From Liolophura sinensis (lineage: Eukaryota > Mollusca > Polyplacophora > Chitonida > Chitonidae): a DNA stretch of 64,000 nucleotides. Both the position numbers and the translations under genes were made by a program. Below, piece by piece: positions 45,029 to 56,980 of the stretch (positions are counted from its first letter, which is position 1; every line of letters starts with the position of its first letter). Below the pieces are notes generated by a model, which did not search any database, was not told where the DNA came from, and saw nothing but the letters and a program-made list of their open reading frames with translations. Where the stretch lies: NCBI RefSeq assembly GCF_032854445.1, contig NC_088306.1, positions 19,441,764-19,505,763 on the forward strand, read 5' to 3'.

Positions 45029-47188
45029 AATTAGAACACACTAATCCTTTCGCTGCCACTCGATACATGTCTGTCAATACCTCGCAGGCAAAGATATCTG
45101 AAGTGCCATGACCACAAAGAGATCTTGACCAAAGAGAATGTAGTATTGTTTGACTCCTACCCTTTCTACCTCTGGGTGCAATAGTCGCTACAGGAAAAGA
45201 TTTGCAGAGAGTGTCATGGTTTCCTTCTGTTCTCTGCATGGTTTTCTTGCCCCATACACCAGATCATCATCACTGTGGTAGGGACATTTGCTTGACTTCT
45301 GCTTCAAGCCCCAATCAAATGAATAAATAAATAAGGACACATGGACATTCATTCAGCGCAGCAGAGTGGAGTGATCCGGACCAGAATTGTTAGTCCTTTA
45401 CCAGTTGGCCATAGTAATAAATAGAGCGATTCACGTTATGAAATATTAAACAGAAGGAGAACTATAAATTTAGCGATCATTTGGCCAAGTACACATAGCC
45501 TTATGGTGGATGTAGAGCTGAGGTTTTGCGCCAGGCTCGTCTGGAGAAGGCGGAATGTTTCTACGGACATGCGGCAATAAGAGTTGGAGTTGTGGAATTA
45601 ATGCCTATTTACATTGTGCTAAGGGGCTCTTGACTGCTGTGAATAAAGCCAGCTTCCTTAGTGAAGCATACCCCAGTGTGTCACAGATGGTTTAGTTGAT
45701 ACGGCCAGGGTTGTGTTGGTTTTTGCTCTTAACTCTTAATTCAGCCGCTTAAGTGCCGTGATTTGTCAGAAATTCTGCTGTGTTTTTCGCGCCTTTGATC
45801 CGGGATATGTGTTTTTTGTTTCCTCTTGTCAAAATTTTGTGCGTTTTGTTTGTCTGCAACAAGAGCCATGTGGGTTATATATGTGAAGCGGATCATTGTA
45901 ACCAACCACTCTTTTGTGAGAGGCCATGTTTGTTTTTTGTACTCCGTCACTTTGTCTTGAAGTGATACAGAGCTCAACTTCAGGATGTGGTTCACTTTGT
46001 TTTTCTCATGTGAGAAGCAAAAAGTGACAGTGTTTACAAACCTTTTACACCTTACATTATGCTGATTTATAGACAATTTATTGTAGAAGCTTGTTGCTTG
46101 AATTCTCCTCAGTGAAACCACGTGCTGGGCAGTAAGGATACAGTGATGCAGGGGTGAGAATTTGCCGACAAAATGAAGCCTTCAAAAATCTTCATCAGAT
46201 GAGATGAAGGGAATTTACATTTGTTTTGCATGAAAATAGATATGAAGAAGAAATTAAATACTGTTTTGTGATGAAGCAACTTTTTGTCCGACATTATGCA
46301 TTTTGTAGGTTTTTAATCAGTAGTGCTGAATTACACAACGTCTCACTTCCATGAAAAAATTAAGAAATTAACTAGGTAGTTTGGATGAATTTGTTGGTTA
46401 TTTCTGTTGGTTTGGTTACTTTAGCCCTCCCAAAACATTATTTCAATAATCATCATTAATCAGGATAGTGATATTTATTATGCTGCCTCACTGGATTTCC
46501 ATGTCATGGACACTGAACATGACAGCCCACCCAGAGGCAGGTTAATTGTAAGTGGCCACTGATCTTTTTCATCCAGAGCTGAAATGAACCAAGGCAGCAT
46601 TGTGTGAGTCAATTTTCAGGGTAATAGTATAGTACTATAGTACTCAGCATGAAATTGAACTAGAGCTTGAAGTCATCATCTGTTTTAGGTGGTCTTGCAT
46701 GAAGGTCATTTGAGATTAAGTGCCTTCATCCAACAGGACATATATATATTGAACTGTGCTCCACATGTGTGAAATTTTCTTTTCTCACATGTCGGTGGTT
46801 TGTGAACTCCCAGAAGTACACTGAATTTCCTCCACCAGTGAAATGGTCTAACACAAACATGTTTTGGACAGGGACGTCATAGGAGTATGGTATTAAACCA
46901 CAATCATATAAATGCAGTACAGCATTATTTATGTATGTGGTGTTATATGCCCTACTCCAGGCTCTTATCATTATGGCATTGGTCAGGTTTGTGAGTGAAA
47001 GGAAACTGGAGTACTCGGAGTAAACCACTGACATTTGGTAAGTATCTGATAAACCTTTTGATGAGTGTTGCATTAATCAACAGTCAAGGCTCATAGATAT
47101 GTGTAGCCTCCATGAAGCTGCCAAGACTAAAAAGGAGCACTGTTGACTTTGTTCTGCAGGCCTATACATTACCTGTATCACGGGACAA
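45029..47188. other. Intergenic or intronic sequence with a degenerate SINE B
   Basis: A decayed SINE B 3' end at 45250-45335 (TCAAGCCCCAATCAAATGAA then TAAATAAATAA). A 126-codon - strand frame at 45741-46121 and a 115-codon one at 46726-47073 show no domain or splice context. Confidence 0.4.
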
Positions 47189-47189
47189 T

Positions 47190-47405
47190 ACTGTAAAACC
47201 TGACCTTTTCGACTTCTAAAACACTTTTAATTAATGCACACAATTGTTATGAAAATGAGGCAAAAAATGATTTGTTTTGTGATTTGTGTCACTAAAGATG
47301 CAAGTTTCATAAAACTTTGCAACTTATTTCTCTCCACCCCATAGTTCTCCCAGAATGTTTCAAAATATTGGCTGCAAGGCCGGTTGAAAATGTTGAATTA
47401 GGGTG
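47190..47405 (+). mobile_element. MITE M1b copy
   Basis: CTGACCTTTTCGACTTC left end, GGTTGAAAATGTTGAATTAGG right end, interior matching 42.4 kb (GTTATGAAAATGAGGCAAAA, CCACCCCATAGTTCTC). Confidence 0.78.
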
Positions 47406-48422
47406 GATACACACAACAAGGACTTTGACAATATAAAAAGCCACACCATTTCAATGGTCATGTGAATTGCCATTTTATATTCATATCCTGAGAGCTTAAA
47501 TACGATGTTTTATCAGTCTGTTGATTAGGGTTATCTTTGTCTAATCAGTAAAGTGAATTATTTAAATGACTTGAGTGTGCTTTATCCATTTAATAACGAA
47601 TTCTTTGTCCATTGGTGATGATGCGGAAAATGTAACCTGCTACTCTCTTATTTTGCCAACGGCACCCAATAATCAGCGTGTTAGTGAATGTTTGCTGATT
47701 CGACTCATTAATCAGTGTTTAAAGGGATTAATTAATAGAAGGCCACAAGGCAGAATAATAAAAAGGTGTATGGCTGGTGATGTTCAGTTGCGAAAGAATC
47801 GTGTTTGCACACACGAAGTATGGAATCAGGGTTCTTCCGTGAAGTGGGGATGGAGCCATTTGAAACAAGGACACACAAAGGCCACTCGTCCAATCATTGC
47901 TGAACATGGTGATTCTGTAGACGAAGCCTTTGTGGTAATGGATTCCTGATTGTATGGAAGTGCAGTCTTGGCAGATTCTTCACAGGCTATGTTGTGTCGC
48001 TGACCTATAGTTAGGCAGACCTTAAGATTTGGGACATGCCTGGCTCATTGCAATCCACATTGAACATGTGTATGCCAAGGTGCGAGCCAAGAGCAATGGT
48101 GCTAATTCCACGTGGTCTAGAATTGTAGGTGATCGGCACACAGCAAACAAACTCCTGCGAGCAGCTGTAACCAGGCCTTAGGGGACCTATTGTTGCTGAC
48201 GTAGCCTGATCAATAGATAGTTAGTGCTTGAGCAAAGGTAGCCTAGCCCAGGGGCCAGAAGCATCAATTGACATCTCAGCTCTGAGGAAACCCCCTTTTC
48301 CTGTGACCCTATTCAAAAATTCTACCCCCCCTCCCCCCCCTGCAAATTCCATTTTATGTTTTGTATGTCTGGCACCACATCCTTCGTAGAGACACACAAA
48401 TGACGCTCTCCCCCAATGTGAA
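47406..48422. other. Intergenic or intronic sequence
   Basis: A + frame of 124 codons at 47575-47949 is open but begins without ATG, has no acceptor or donor at its edges, and no recognisable motif. C-run at 48324-48340. Confidence 0.4.
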
Positions 48423-48576
48423 ATGGAACTGACGACTTCGTCTGTGGATCCGCAGGGTCAGATACTCCGTCTCTTGATTAGAAAGCTCGAGAGAATGACG
48501 GACCCTCTGGCCCTTTTTGGGGGGAAAGGCAGCTGTGTTCAGTGTAATCTCCCTGAAGCCTACAGCATTGCAAATT
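48423..48576 (+). CDS. Exon candidate, strand uncertain
   Basis: From ATG 48423 the frame starts MELTTSSVDPQGQILRLL and passes an acceptor-like CCGCAG|GGTCAG. It reaches a donor-like AAATT|GTAAGC at 48577 without stops, and its composition looks protein-like (..DPLALFGGKGSCVQC..). The opposite strand is also open over the same stretch, so strand is not certain. No family recognised. Confidence 0.25.
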
Positions 48577-48744
48577 GTAAGCATGGACGAGTCTTGTGTG
48601 GCCTGAATTGCAAAATGGTCAGCAAGGCCCCGGGGACTGAGTGCAGCACGGCTAGACTTAACACTGACCATTGGTCTAGCACTGGTCAATATCTCTAACA
48701 TAGCCTTGTTGTGGACATCTAAAGCACGTTTTACAATTGATATT

Positions 48745-48812
48745 TTAGTACGTCATACTCAGGAATGTTTCACTTATACGACAGCATCCAGCAGTATGGT
48801 TGGAGGGCCAAA
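48745..48812 (-). mobile_element. SINE family B fragment
   Basis: TAGTACGTCATACTCAGGAA, TGTTTCACTTATACGACAGC and CAGCAGTATGGTTGGAGGG, without the AAAT tail and head. Confidence 0.75.
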
Positions 48813-49341
48813 ATATAAGTATATAGTATAATATATACAGAAATCAGTAGGGTAGGTATTAAATTTAGAATTGTCATTCATCATATTGATATAAAACAGA
48901 ACGTGAAGGTCATTTTGGAATGTTCACCATTGATGTAAATCAACAGAAGTATGTGTGATTCTGTTTGTTTGTGATATGGCAGGTGATCTGGTCTGAAAAG
49001 GTTGTCATCTATTTACTGCACCTATTCCTGGCTGGGTCACGTGTTAATCCATATTTTAACGAGCTGACATTCAACTTTTGGGATGTAATAAAATGGAAAT
49101 GAAGAATCATTTTTTTGTGGGACAGGTGCCTGATGTCATGGATGTAGAGGAATTGGTCATATTATCCTTCTTAACTTGTACAATCCCTCGATTGATTCAA
49201 AGGTAATAAAGATGTAAAGATACTGGGCACATTGGATTGCCCGAGTTGTTGTATAGAATTTTAAATATTGAATTGGTGACTAATATAGAAAATTTGATTT
49301 AATGTGTCAGTATCATGACTTGAGGTCATGACTAGTAGAGC
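48813..49341. other. Intergenic or intronic sequence
   Basis: No gene recognised. Confidence 0.45.
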
Positions 49342-49608
49342 TAGTGAGGGCCATCGTGGCCGACGACGTTAGCACGCCAGCACAGCACAATGACCCAAGA
49401 GCCTCCCACCAATGCAGTTGCTGTGAGTTCAAGTCCAGCTCATGCTGACTGTTTCTATGGCCGTAAGTGGGAAGGTCTACCAGCAACCTGCGGATGATCT
49501 TGGGTTCTCTCCAGGCCTGCCTGGTTTCCTCCCACCATCATATAAGATGGTGATATAAGATCAAATATTCTTGAGTATAGTGTAAAACACCAATGAAATA
49601 AAATAAAA
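49342..49608 (+). mobile_element. SINE family B, near full length
   Basis: Head GGGCCATCGTGGCCGACGAC, GTGAGTTCAAGTCCAGCTCA (box B), GGAAGGTCTACCAGCAACCT, AAATATTCTTGAGTATAGTG, TAAAACACCAATG and an A/T-rich tail of AAAAT units. Confidence 0.9.
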
Positions 49609-51583
49609 TAGTCAAATTAGAATTAATTTATTTAGTCACTGAAGATCCGTTGATGCCTTGGTTTTTGGGGGTTTTTTTTTGATGGTAGAAGAGGGCAAGG
49701 CATGAAGGTTCGGCAGCTATGTACAAGGCCTATACCGCAAGAAGCTGTGCTGACTGAGGTACATACAAATGAGTTGCACCGAGCATTACTAGCCAGCTAG
49801 TATTTGACAGGAGCAATAAGCCATTATCCAGCAGATGTAGTTTGGTTTTTCATGGGATCAATACAAGTGGCAGGAGAGGGTATGGGACCATTTGCTAATT
49901 TCTGACTCTCGGCTCAGTTTAGTTTTATTTGCGCACAAGAAATGTGTTGCACATGTGTCAGAGAAAGTCGCCTTTTTTTTTGTGCCGTGTTGCCAGTGAA
50001 TTTGATTCCTTACAGCGAGCATGATGGGGGGTTTTGTTGTCAAAACACCTGATGTTTCTTTTAGACCCAGCAGAAAATCCCCATGCGGTAATCATTGCAA
50101 TTCCTTTATGGTCTTGGAGTCGCAGGGTTGACTGAAGCATGTTCTACTAATGTTTCAGGGTTTAATTTTGGCCATTCAGAATTCGTACAATGCGTACATC
50201 TGTAACTTTGCGCTTGCATTTTGCTAAGTACATGTGTAGACTTACTATTCCATCTGTAGCTGGTGTATTTGTATCTTTTTTTCTTACATTTTATTTTTTA
50301 TAAGGCAATCATTTCGAAGTACTGCTGAGGCAATATTAGACTAATTGCTATTTTACGAGCTTGCTGACTGTCCAGCCAATTAACAGGCTCCTGGTTGATG
50401 GTATCTAGCACGAATCCAACAAGTAAGTGAGAGATCTTGATGCCTTGATAGCACTATACAGCATTAACGCTATAGACATATACACCCAGAAGTGTGCCTC
50501 ATATAACACAGAAATACTGTAGGCTTTACAGGAAAGGGCGCTGTTTTGGAGATAGCCGAGGTAGTCGTAAAGGGGGATAATTTTCACTTATGTATAAGTA
50601 CGGGTATTAATGTTCTCAGCTTGATAAGGAGACGAGAATCCCTTCTAACCTTCTATTTCCCGCGAGAACCGCTCGTTTGGATGCAATCAGCAACGATTGG
50701 TGGAGTGTCCGCATCGAGGGCAACAAAGGCATCATTATAGCTACAAAACACACGGTGGTTGTGCATTTGAAGAGTGGCTGGTCTAGATCGGGTTTTAGTG
50801 AATTAGCAGCAAGGGGGTAAAAACATGTACAGGCATTTTAATAGGCTACAAACGTATATGTTTAATTCATGGCCACTTCCGATGGTGTGAGAGGTTATGC
50901 AGTACAGCTGTGATCTGGACATAGCTCAGAAGGCTACATTTACTTTTGACAATGTTGTGCATTAGAAATTATACCCGCTCTTGTTGACGTGTTAAAGCGC
51001 TTTGTAATACAGTCTACTTGTGTCTGTCGAAATGGCCAAAAATCAGTCCAAATCATTTAAAATCTTAATTTTTGGCACGAGTGAAGAATTCTTTATATAT
51101 CTTCTAGATTTTTTTTTCTATTTTAAAATAATTGCAATTCTGTCAAACTAATTAATTTACAAAAGTGAAAAAGCTTCTTGCATCACATTCAAGTATGTAT
51201 GTGAATAATATGCATATTGATGTGAACTAAATTGTAATAGGGTGATTATTATCATTGTTGATGAATCTGGTATAGCCTATAAACACCAAGATACGAGGTG
51301 ATTAGTAGATTGATGTGCAAACTAATGGAAGTTGGCATTTCACAACTCTTGTCAAGTTATATGAAAGCTACTAATACTGTGATACTGAGACAGCACAAAA
51401 TGTGTGGATGATTCTCCTACAAATTTATTATTACCTGAAATATAAGCTCAGATAAGACTGGAGGAAAACAGAGGTGTGGTGCCTTTGATGTCCAATGATA
51501 TTCAGTCTGCATATAGACAGTGCAGAGAGAACACTTGGTTGCTGCTGAAACTGACAGTGTTCTGTATGTAATGTACAGGTACA
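49609..51583. other. Intergenic or intronic sequence
   Basis: No gene recognised. Short frames on both strands around 49.9-50.7 kb show no domain. Confidence 0.45.
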
Positions 51584-51585
51584 CC

Positions 51586-51795
51586 TATAGATATTTTGTT
51601 GGAAGATGATAGAAATGTGTACAATATACAGATATTGTGTTGGAAGATGATAGAAATGTATACAATATACAGATATTTTGTTGGAAGATGATAGAAATGT
51701 GTATAATATACAGATATTTTGTTGGAAGATGATAGAAATGTGTACAGTATACAGATATTTTGTTGGAAGATGATAGAAATGTGTACAATATGTGA
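51586..51795. repeat. 41-bp tandem array, five units
   Basis: GATATTTTGTTGGAAGATGA recurs at 51590, 51631, 51672, 51713 and 51754 (exact 41-bp steps), followed by TAGAAATGTGTACAATATAC. Very low divergence points to recent expansion. Confidence 0.95.
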
Positions 51796-51849
51796 CTTAA
51801 CTGAACATATAAGGTCATATGAGCATGCTCATAGCTGGCTTGTTTACAG

Positions 51850-52065
51850 GGTTGGAAATGCGGTCCCTGTGAGGTCAAATCCAGCTCATGCTGGCTTCCT
51901 CTCTGGCCGTTTGTGGGAAGGTCCGTCAGAAACCAGCGGATGGGTTTCCCTGGGCTCTGCCCGGTTTCCTTCCATTATAATGCTGGCCGCCGTCGTATAA
52001 GCGAAATATTCTTGAGTAGGGCATTAAACACCAATCATATAAATAAATAAATAAATAAATACAGG
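51850..52065 (+). mobile_element. SINE family B, head truncated
   Basis: Starts near GCGGTCCCTGTGAGGTCAAA then TCCAGCTC (box B), has the whole central block, GCGAAATATTCTTGAGTAGG, GCATTAAACACCAATC and a tail of five AAAT units. Confidence 0.92.
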
Positions 52066-53080
52066 GATGGATAAAAATCTTTGTTTGGAACTGGCATCTA
52101 CCTTCCCTTAACACAAGATGTCTATGGTACCCTGTACGTTACTATACGTGATCGCTATATTCAGGAAATGCCTCGACAAATTGTGTACAACGGCTTTCAG
52201 TGATTATGTATTAACGATTCAGCCATTTTCTTTGTGAGGAAAGCATATGGCTTTAAGCCATCCTAGTCGTGCAGGCCAGCATTTAACTATAAAGTGGTAA
52301 TTTGTATGACGAGCGGAGATTATACGGAGGCATGGTAATGAAGTCACAACAAGGGGCTGTAACGATGTGGAAATATGGGTTAATAATACAGTCCCGGGGG
52401 GTGGGGGGAGTCTGGGGTTTGGGGGAGAGGGACTACGTACAGCAATGGTGAGATAAATACATGGAAACACATGTTGTGACATGATCACTGTGCACATATG
52501 TGTACATTGCTCACTCAAGATAAGATAAGTACGCCCCTTGGGATCACCCATTCATTAAGCTGTACGTATTGAGCAGGAGTTGTGTGAAGTGCCGCATACA
52601 ATGGCTGCTGATTTCCTGGAGTGTGGACGAGGCACTCGTCATGGCGTTGTGCGATTCGCATTCACTCACGAGAGCGTAGACAAATACGGCATTGTTCATT
52701 GCAATAGGGCGGATCTGCAAGATCCTCAGCAAAATGAGCAATTCCATTGATCTGTGTCATGGGGATGTGTTTGCACAGCCTAAAAGCCCAGAACACATGG
52801 CAAAAAGCACGTGTCTTTTTTGACGAGTGGCTACTGTGTGACTACAAGTAGAGGGACATACACCAGCAAGAAGAACGGAGTCAAGGCCTATGTAAACAGA
52901 ACTTTGTCCTTGCATATTGTCCATAGTATAATTCTCTTGTTGAGGCAGATTGTCATTATATTACCAAAAGAAAATTTGATTTATGTTTGGGCTGATGTAG
53001 CCTTACATTTGACCCTTGGTCGATGCATGTGAAAACTTCAAAGATTTGCTCATTAATGGAAATATCAGCAGAGCAAAAGT
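52066..53080. other. Intergenic or intronic sequence with a small open frame
   Basis: At 52601-52750 a 49-codon + strand frame begins with an ATG in decent context (ACAATGG), reads MAADFLECGRGTRHGV and ends FH-stop. Longer frames exist on the - strand over the same DNA. Nothing identifies it. A G-run lies at 52396-52435. Confidence 0.3.
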
Positions 53081-53084
53081 TATT

Positions 53085-53905
53085 GAGTCCACCGTTGAGT
53101 AACCAAATGTGTGCAAGCAAGTAACCCAGCTATGGTTAAATGTGCAAGCAAAGTATAAACCCTAATGTGGTAAAAATGTACGAATATGTATAACTTTGCT
53201 ATGGTGAAGTATGCAAACAAGTAGCCCTGTTATAGTAATGTATGCAAACCAGTAACTGCTATGGTAAAATGAGCAAGCAACCATGCTGTGATAAAAGTGT
53301 ACAAATGAGTAACCCTGCTATGGTGACGTGTGCAAACCACTAACCCTGCTGTGGTAATGTGTTCAAACCAGTAACCCTGCTGTGGTAATGTGTTCAAACC
53401 AGTAAACCCAGCTATGGTAACGTGAGCAAACCAATAACCCTGCTATGGTAAAATGAGCAAGCACCCATCCTGTGATAAAAGTGTACAAATAATTAACCCT
53501 TTTGTAGAAAAAAGTGCAAACCAGTAACTCTGTTATGGTAACGTGTGCAACCAGTAACCCTGCTATGGTAACATGTGCAAATCAGTAACCCTACTATGGT
53601 AACATGTGAAAACCACTAACCTTGCTATAGTAAAATGAGCAAGGACCCATGCTGTGATAAATGTGTACAAACAAGTAACCCTTTTATAGAAAAGTGTGCA
53701 AACCAGTAACTCTGCTATGGTAACGTGTGCAAACCAGTAACCCTACTGTGGTAACATGTGCACATCAGTAACCCTGCAATGGTGACATGTGCAAACCACT
53801 AACCTTGCTATAGTAAAATGAGCACCCATGCTGTGATAAAAGTGTACAAACAAGTAACCCTTTTGTAGAAAAGTGTGCAAACCAGTAACACTGCTATGGT
53901 TTCAT
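53085..53905. repeat. 31-bp minisatellite with longer composite units
   Basis: The basic unit CAGTAACCCTGCTATGGTAA plus CGTGTGCAAAC (31 bp) alternates with a block containing AAAATGAGCAAGCACCCATG and CTGTGATAAAAGTGTACAAA. The composite block returns three or four times. Stops in the unit keep all frames closed. Confidence 0.9.
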
Positions 53906-54403
53906 CATTGAAAGTTCAGTTAAGTTCGCATATCTTTGAAGGCCTATGTACTGGATTTGAGAACATGGAATTTAAAAACTGGAATTTAGACAACTATATA
54001 TGATTAGAAAAAGAAACTTACAAAAAATTTCTCATCACGATCAAAATTTTTTTGACGAGTTACATTTTGCACTAAACAAATAAATACATACTTTCATCAT
54101 TTTCATCAAGATTTAAATTTAGCATACCTTTAAAGTTTCCAGAACATCCATTAATTTGAAATTTGTAGATCTTTAGAAAATTGTTTTGGCAAAGAAACGG
54201 AATACTTATTACATTTTCCATGAATGTGAATTTGTTGTTTTCTTTCAACACTTTAATGGAGACCACACAGAGTCTTGAGAATACCTGTGTAGACCTACCT
54301 GCTATTTCCTGGTACAGAAGTTGTCTCTGGTCACTCGCCCCTCTCCCCTTTATAACAGTTGCTGAGAACAGGTGTAACACACAACAGCTGAGGGTATACT
54401 CAC
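53906..54403. other. AT-rich intergenic or intronic sequence
   Basis: No gene recognised. Overlapping 91-102 codon frames on both strands look like chance. Confidence 0.4.
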
Positions 54404-54606
54404 AGGGGCTCAGCTTTGATGCTGTAGTTATTCAGTGGAGATATTTTAAAGCTTGAGTCTATAATGGCTCCAAACCCGCTTCCAACAAGACCATTTCCTG
54501 CCCATGCAGGCACTGGTTTCCAAGCTTTGCTTTTGCAATTGGATTTTTTCTTGATGAGCCTAGTTTCATGGCTGTCTTTAATCTGACTGGAAGTTAATCT
54601 CCTGTC
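54404..54606 (-). CDS. Weak exon candidate, minus strand
   Basis: On the - strand the frame is open for 67 codons between an acceptor-like GGTAG|GACAGG and a strong donor GAGCCCCT|GTGAGTATA (phase 2). It contains a lysine-rich part and NGLVGSGFGAIIDSSFKI. No known family. The phase does not join directly to the 34181-34275 exon. Confidence 0.22.
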
Positions 54607-54715
54607 CTACCATTTCTAAAACTAAATAAAGCTTTGATTCATTTACATGTATTCACTTCAACACATATCATTGTAACTTTTCATCCTTAACATACGGTAT
54701 AATATTTGTTGCATA

Positions 54716-54935
54716 TACCGTAATTCTTGAACCTTTTCACAGTTGCAAGGTCTTTATTCAGACATATTCTGAAGGCATTATTCTGTGTACACTGATAAAA
54801 TTAAACTTTTTGAGAAGCCCTGAAATTGGCCAATCCAACCATTGTAGTTTTGTCTCCAAAATCAAATTATAAATGTGCATAAATTGCACTGAAAGTTTCT
54901 CTTTTATATGCAAAAAGGTTGCATAATTAGGGTAA
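54716..54935 (+). mobile_element. MITE M1, inverted relative to the 24.9 kb copy
   Basis: Ends TACCGTAATTCTTGAACC and GGTTGCATAATTAGGGTA. The interior reads as the reverse complement of the 24.9 kb copy (GGCCAATCCAACCATTGTAG, TTTTGTCTCCAAAATC). Confidence 0.82.
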
Positions 54936-56710
54936 TGTGCAAACTTAATACTTGTTGCTTACATACATATTGCAAAACTTCAGTACATGTAGTTTTTGCA
55001 TAATTTATATTGTTCACTGTCTCACTGTCAATACTTGTTGCATATATATTGCGAAAATATATTACTTGTTGCTTATGTTGTGAAAATGTAATTTTTACTG
55101 CATATATATCAAACAACTTGCATATACATATAGGCCATACTACAGTGTAATAATACATTGTATTCCTGGAGGATTTCATCCATTTATCAGTACTCGGAGT
55201 CAATGGAAGTACATTAAGGTCATTATCAGTCACTCATATTCCACTCGTATGGTATTTTGCACAATTAGCCCTGACCACAGGTGAAAATGTGCATGAAACA
55301 TGTGGGAAAGTTCATTAGTTTACACAAACCAAAACCTGATGCTTTCATTCCAGGCACCCAAAATTAACTAGGAAATTTCACCGGTCACCAGTGGCCGTTT
55401 GCACACTTAGATGTTCGTTGAAGCCCATTTGTCTTGCACCACTATGGTGCAACTTCTTTACCTAGATACAAGTTGAAGTTTTAATGGTCAGAAAGTTGTT
55501 GAAGAACACCCGTTTTTCGCCACCCATAAAACTGACTATGATCATATCAGTGAGAATAGTGAAAAAGCGTTAACCATCAGTCAGATAAATAAATATTTGT
55601 AAAAACGTATGTGTGTAGGGTTTTCTGTGTGTTTATGTCATGCAGCACTGGCCTGGATGAGAGGGCTTATATCACCAGAGTATATATACTTCACTGGAAG
55701 AAGCTGATAGTTCACCATAATGAGCCTGGAGAATTCCTGTAAAAAATAACTATCAGACAGGAGTCATCTTCCTGTCACTGAGGCATTATGGGATGGTGTG
55801 AAGCCGACAGGGCATGATTGATGTCCCCTTCACTCTGGAGCTCTTCAGTGGGATGAGGTTATTCGCTTTGCAGAGGGTTTGGAATGCATTTTTCTATTGG
55901 GAAGCCACTTTGGGACCATTTCTCGGCTAATTCTGGACTTTCCAAATAGTTGTGTGGTTATAGCCGCGTCCAGCAGGCTAATTAATCCAAGGGTACATAA
56001 GCACTTCCGCATTTCCACCATAGTTTCAGCATTTCTTGACGTGATCCTGCTGAGTATACATCTGTACCGTTGTTTATTGTTCCTGTCAGGGGTTTTTAAG
56101 TACAGACCTGACTCAGTCTGTGGGAGTTTAGTCTGTTTAAGTGGGACGTTTGCCTTTTCTTTATTATAGAGCAGGTGTTGTGATGTGTGAAACTTGCAGC
56201 CACAAAATCTTGTACATTTCTGAAGAGGATATTTATTGTCTTTATTCACACAGTAGAAGTGAGTTAGTGATTGTTTTCCTGTATGAAATTCGGGTGCACC
56301 CACTTGCCCATCTCTGAAGAAAATCTTTGTTATGCCAATGTACATGTCCATGCTGTGTATAGATGAGTTATGGGGGCGAGGTGTTTAGACTCTCTTGTCA
56401 TGTGACTTGTTAGAAAATGTTAGGCAAGATTTGTTGACATTAATGTACCGATCACGTGCCATTTTCTGGATAGACCAGTGACACTGCTTTGCTCCAGGCA
56501 GGAACTTCTTAAGTTCTCAAAGTCTCAATTCCTCCATTTTCTTCATTGTTTGTTTATTAAATATAACTTTTTTGGAAACCTTTTTCAGGTACCCGTGTTA
56601 CAGTAAATGTATAATCAAAAATAGTTGCTTAACATTTCTGACATGCCATGTGGTACAGTATGACGCTGTTTACCTTCAAGAGTGCTAACTCTAGACTCTC
56701 CAGAATACAT
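54936..56710. other. Intergenic or intronic sequence
   Basis: A 168-codon - strand frame at 55845-56351 is the longest outside arrays, but it overlaps a 96-codon + frame and shows no domain. A decayed SINE tail (CCATCAGTCAGATAAATAAA) lies at about 55575. Confidence 0.4.
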
Positions 56711-56932
56711 AACCCCTAATTCTTCAACCTTTTCAACTACCTGTGCAACCAATATTTTGAAATATTTCAAGAGAACTAATGGGTGTAGACAAATAATCTG
56801 CATAGTTTTGTGAGGCTTGCGTCTATAATGACGCAAACAAATGACTTTAAGTGTCATTCTCCTAATAATTGTACGCATAAATTCCACTGAAAAAATTGCT
56901 TACGTGGTTGAAAAGGTTGAAGATGAACAGTA
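56711..56932 (+). mobile_element. MITE M1-type copy, divergent interior
   Basis: TAACCCCTAATTCTTCAACC and GGTTGAAAAGGTTGAAGATG ends. The interior shares little with the other two subfamilies, suggesting a third variant or heavy decay. Confidence 0.65.
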
Positions 56933-56936
56933 ATGA

Positions 56937-56980
56937 AACATATATATATATATAGGAAACATATATATATATATAGGAAA
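56937..56980. repeat. Tandem pair of (TA)n-AGGAAA units
   Basis: ACATATATATATATATAGGA occurs twice in succession. Confidence 0.85.

Noticed and set aside
47575-47949. 124-codon plus-strand frame
   Set aside because: No ATG at the start, no acceptor or donor at its edges and no domain.
55845-56351. 168-codon minus-strand frame
   Set aside because: Overlaps an open frame on the other strand, basic random composition, no motif.
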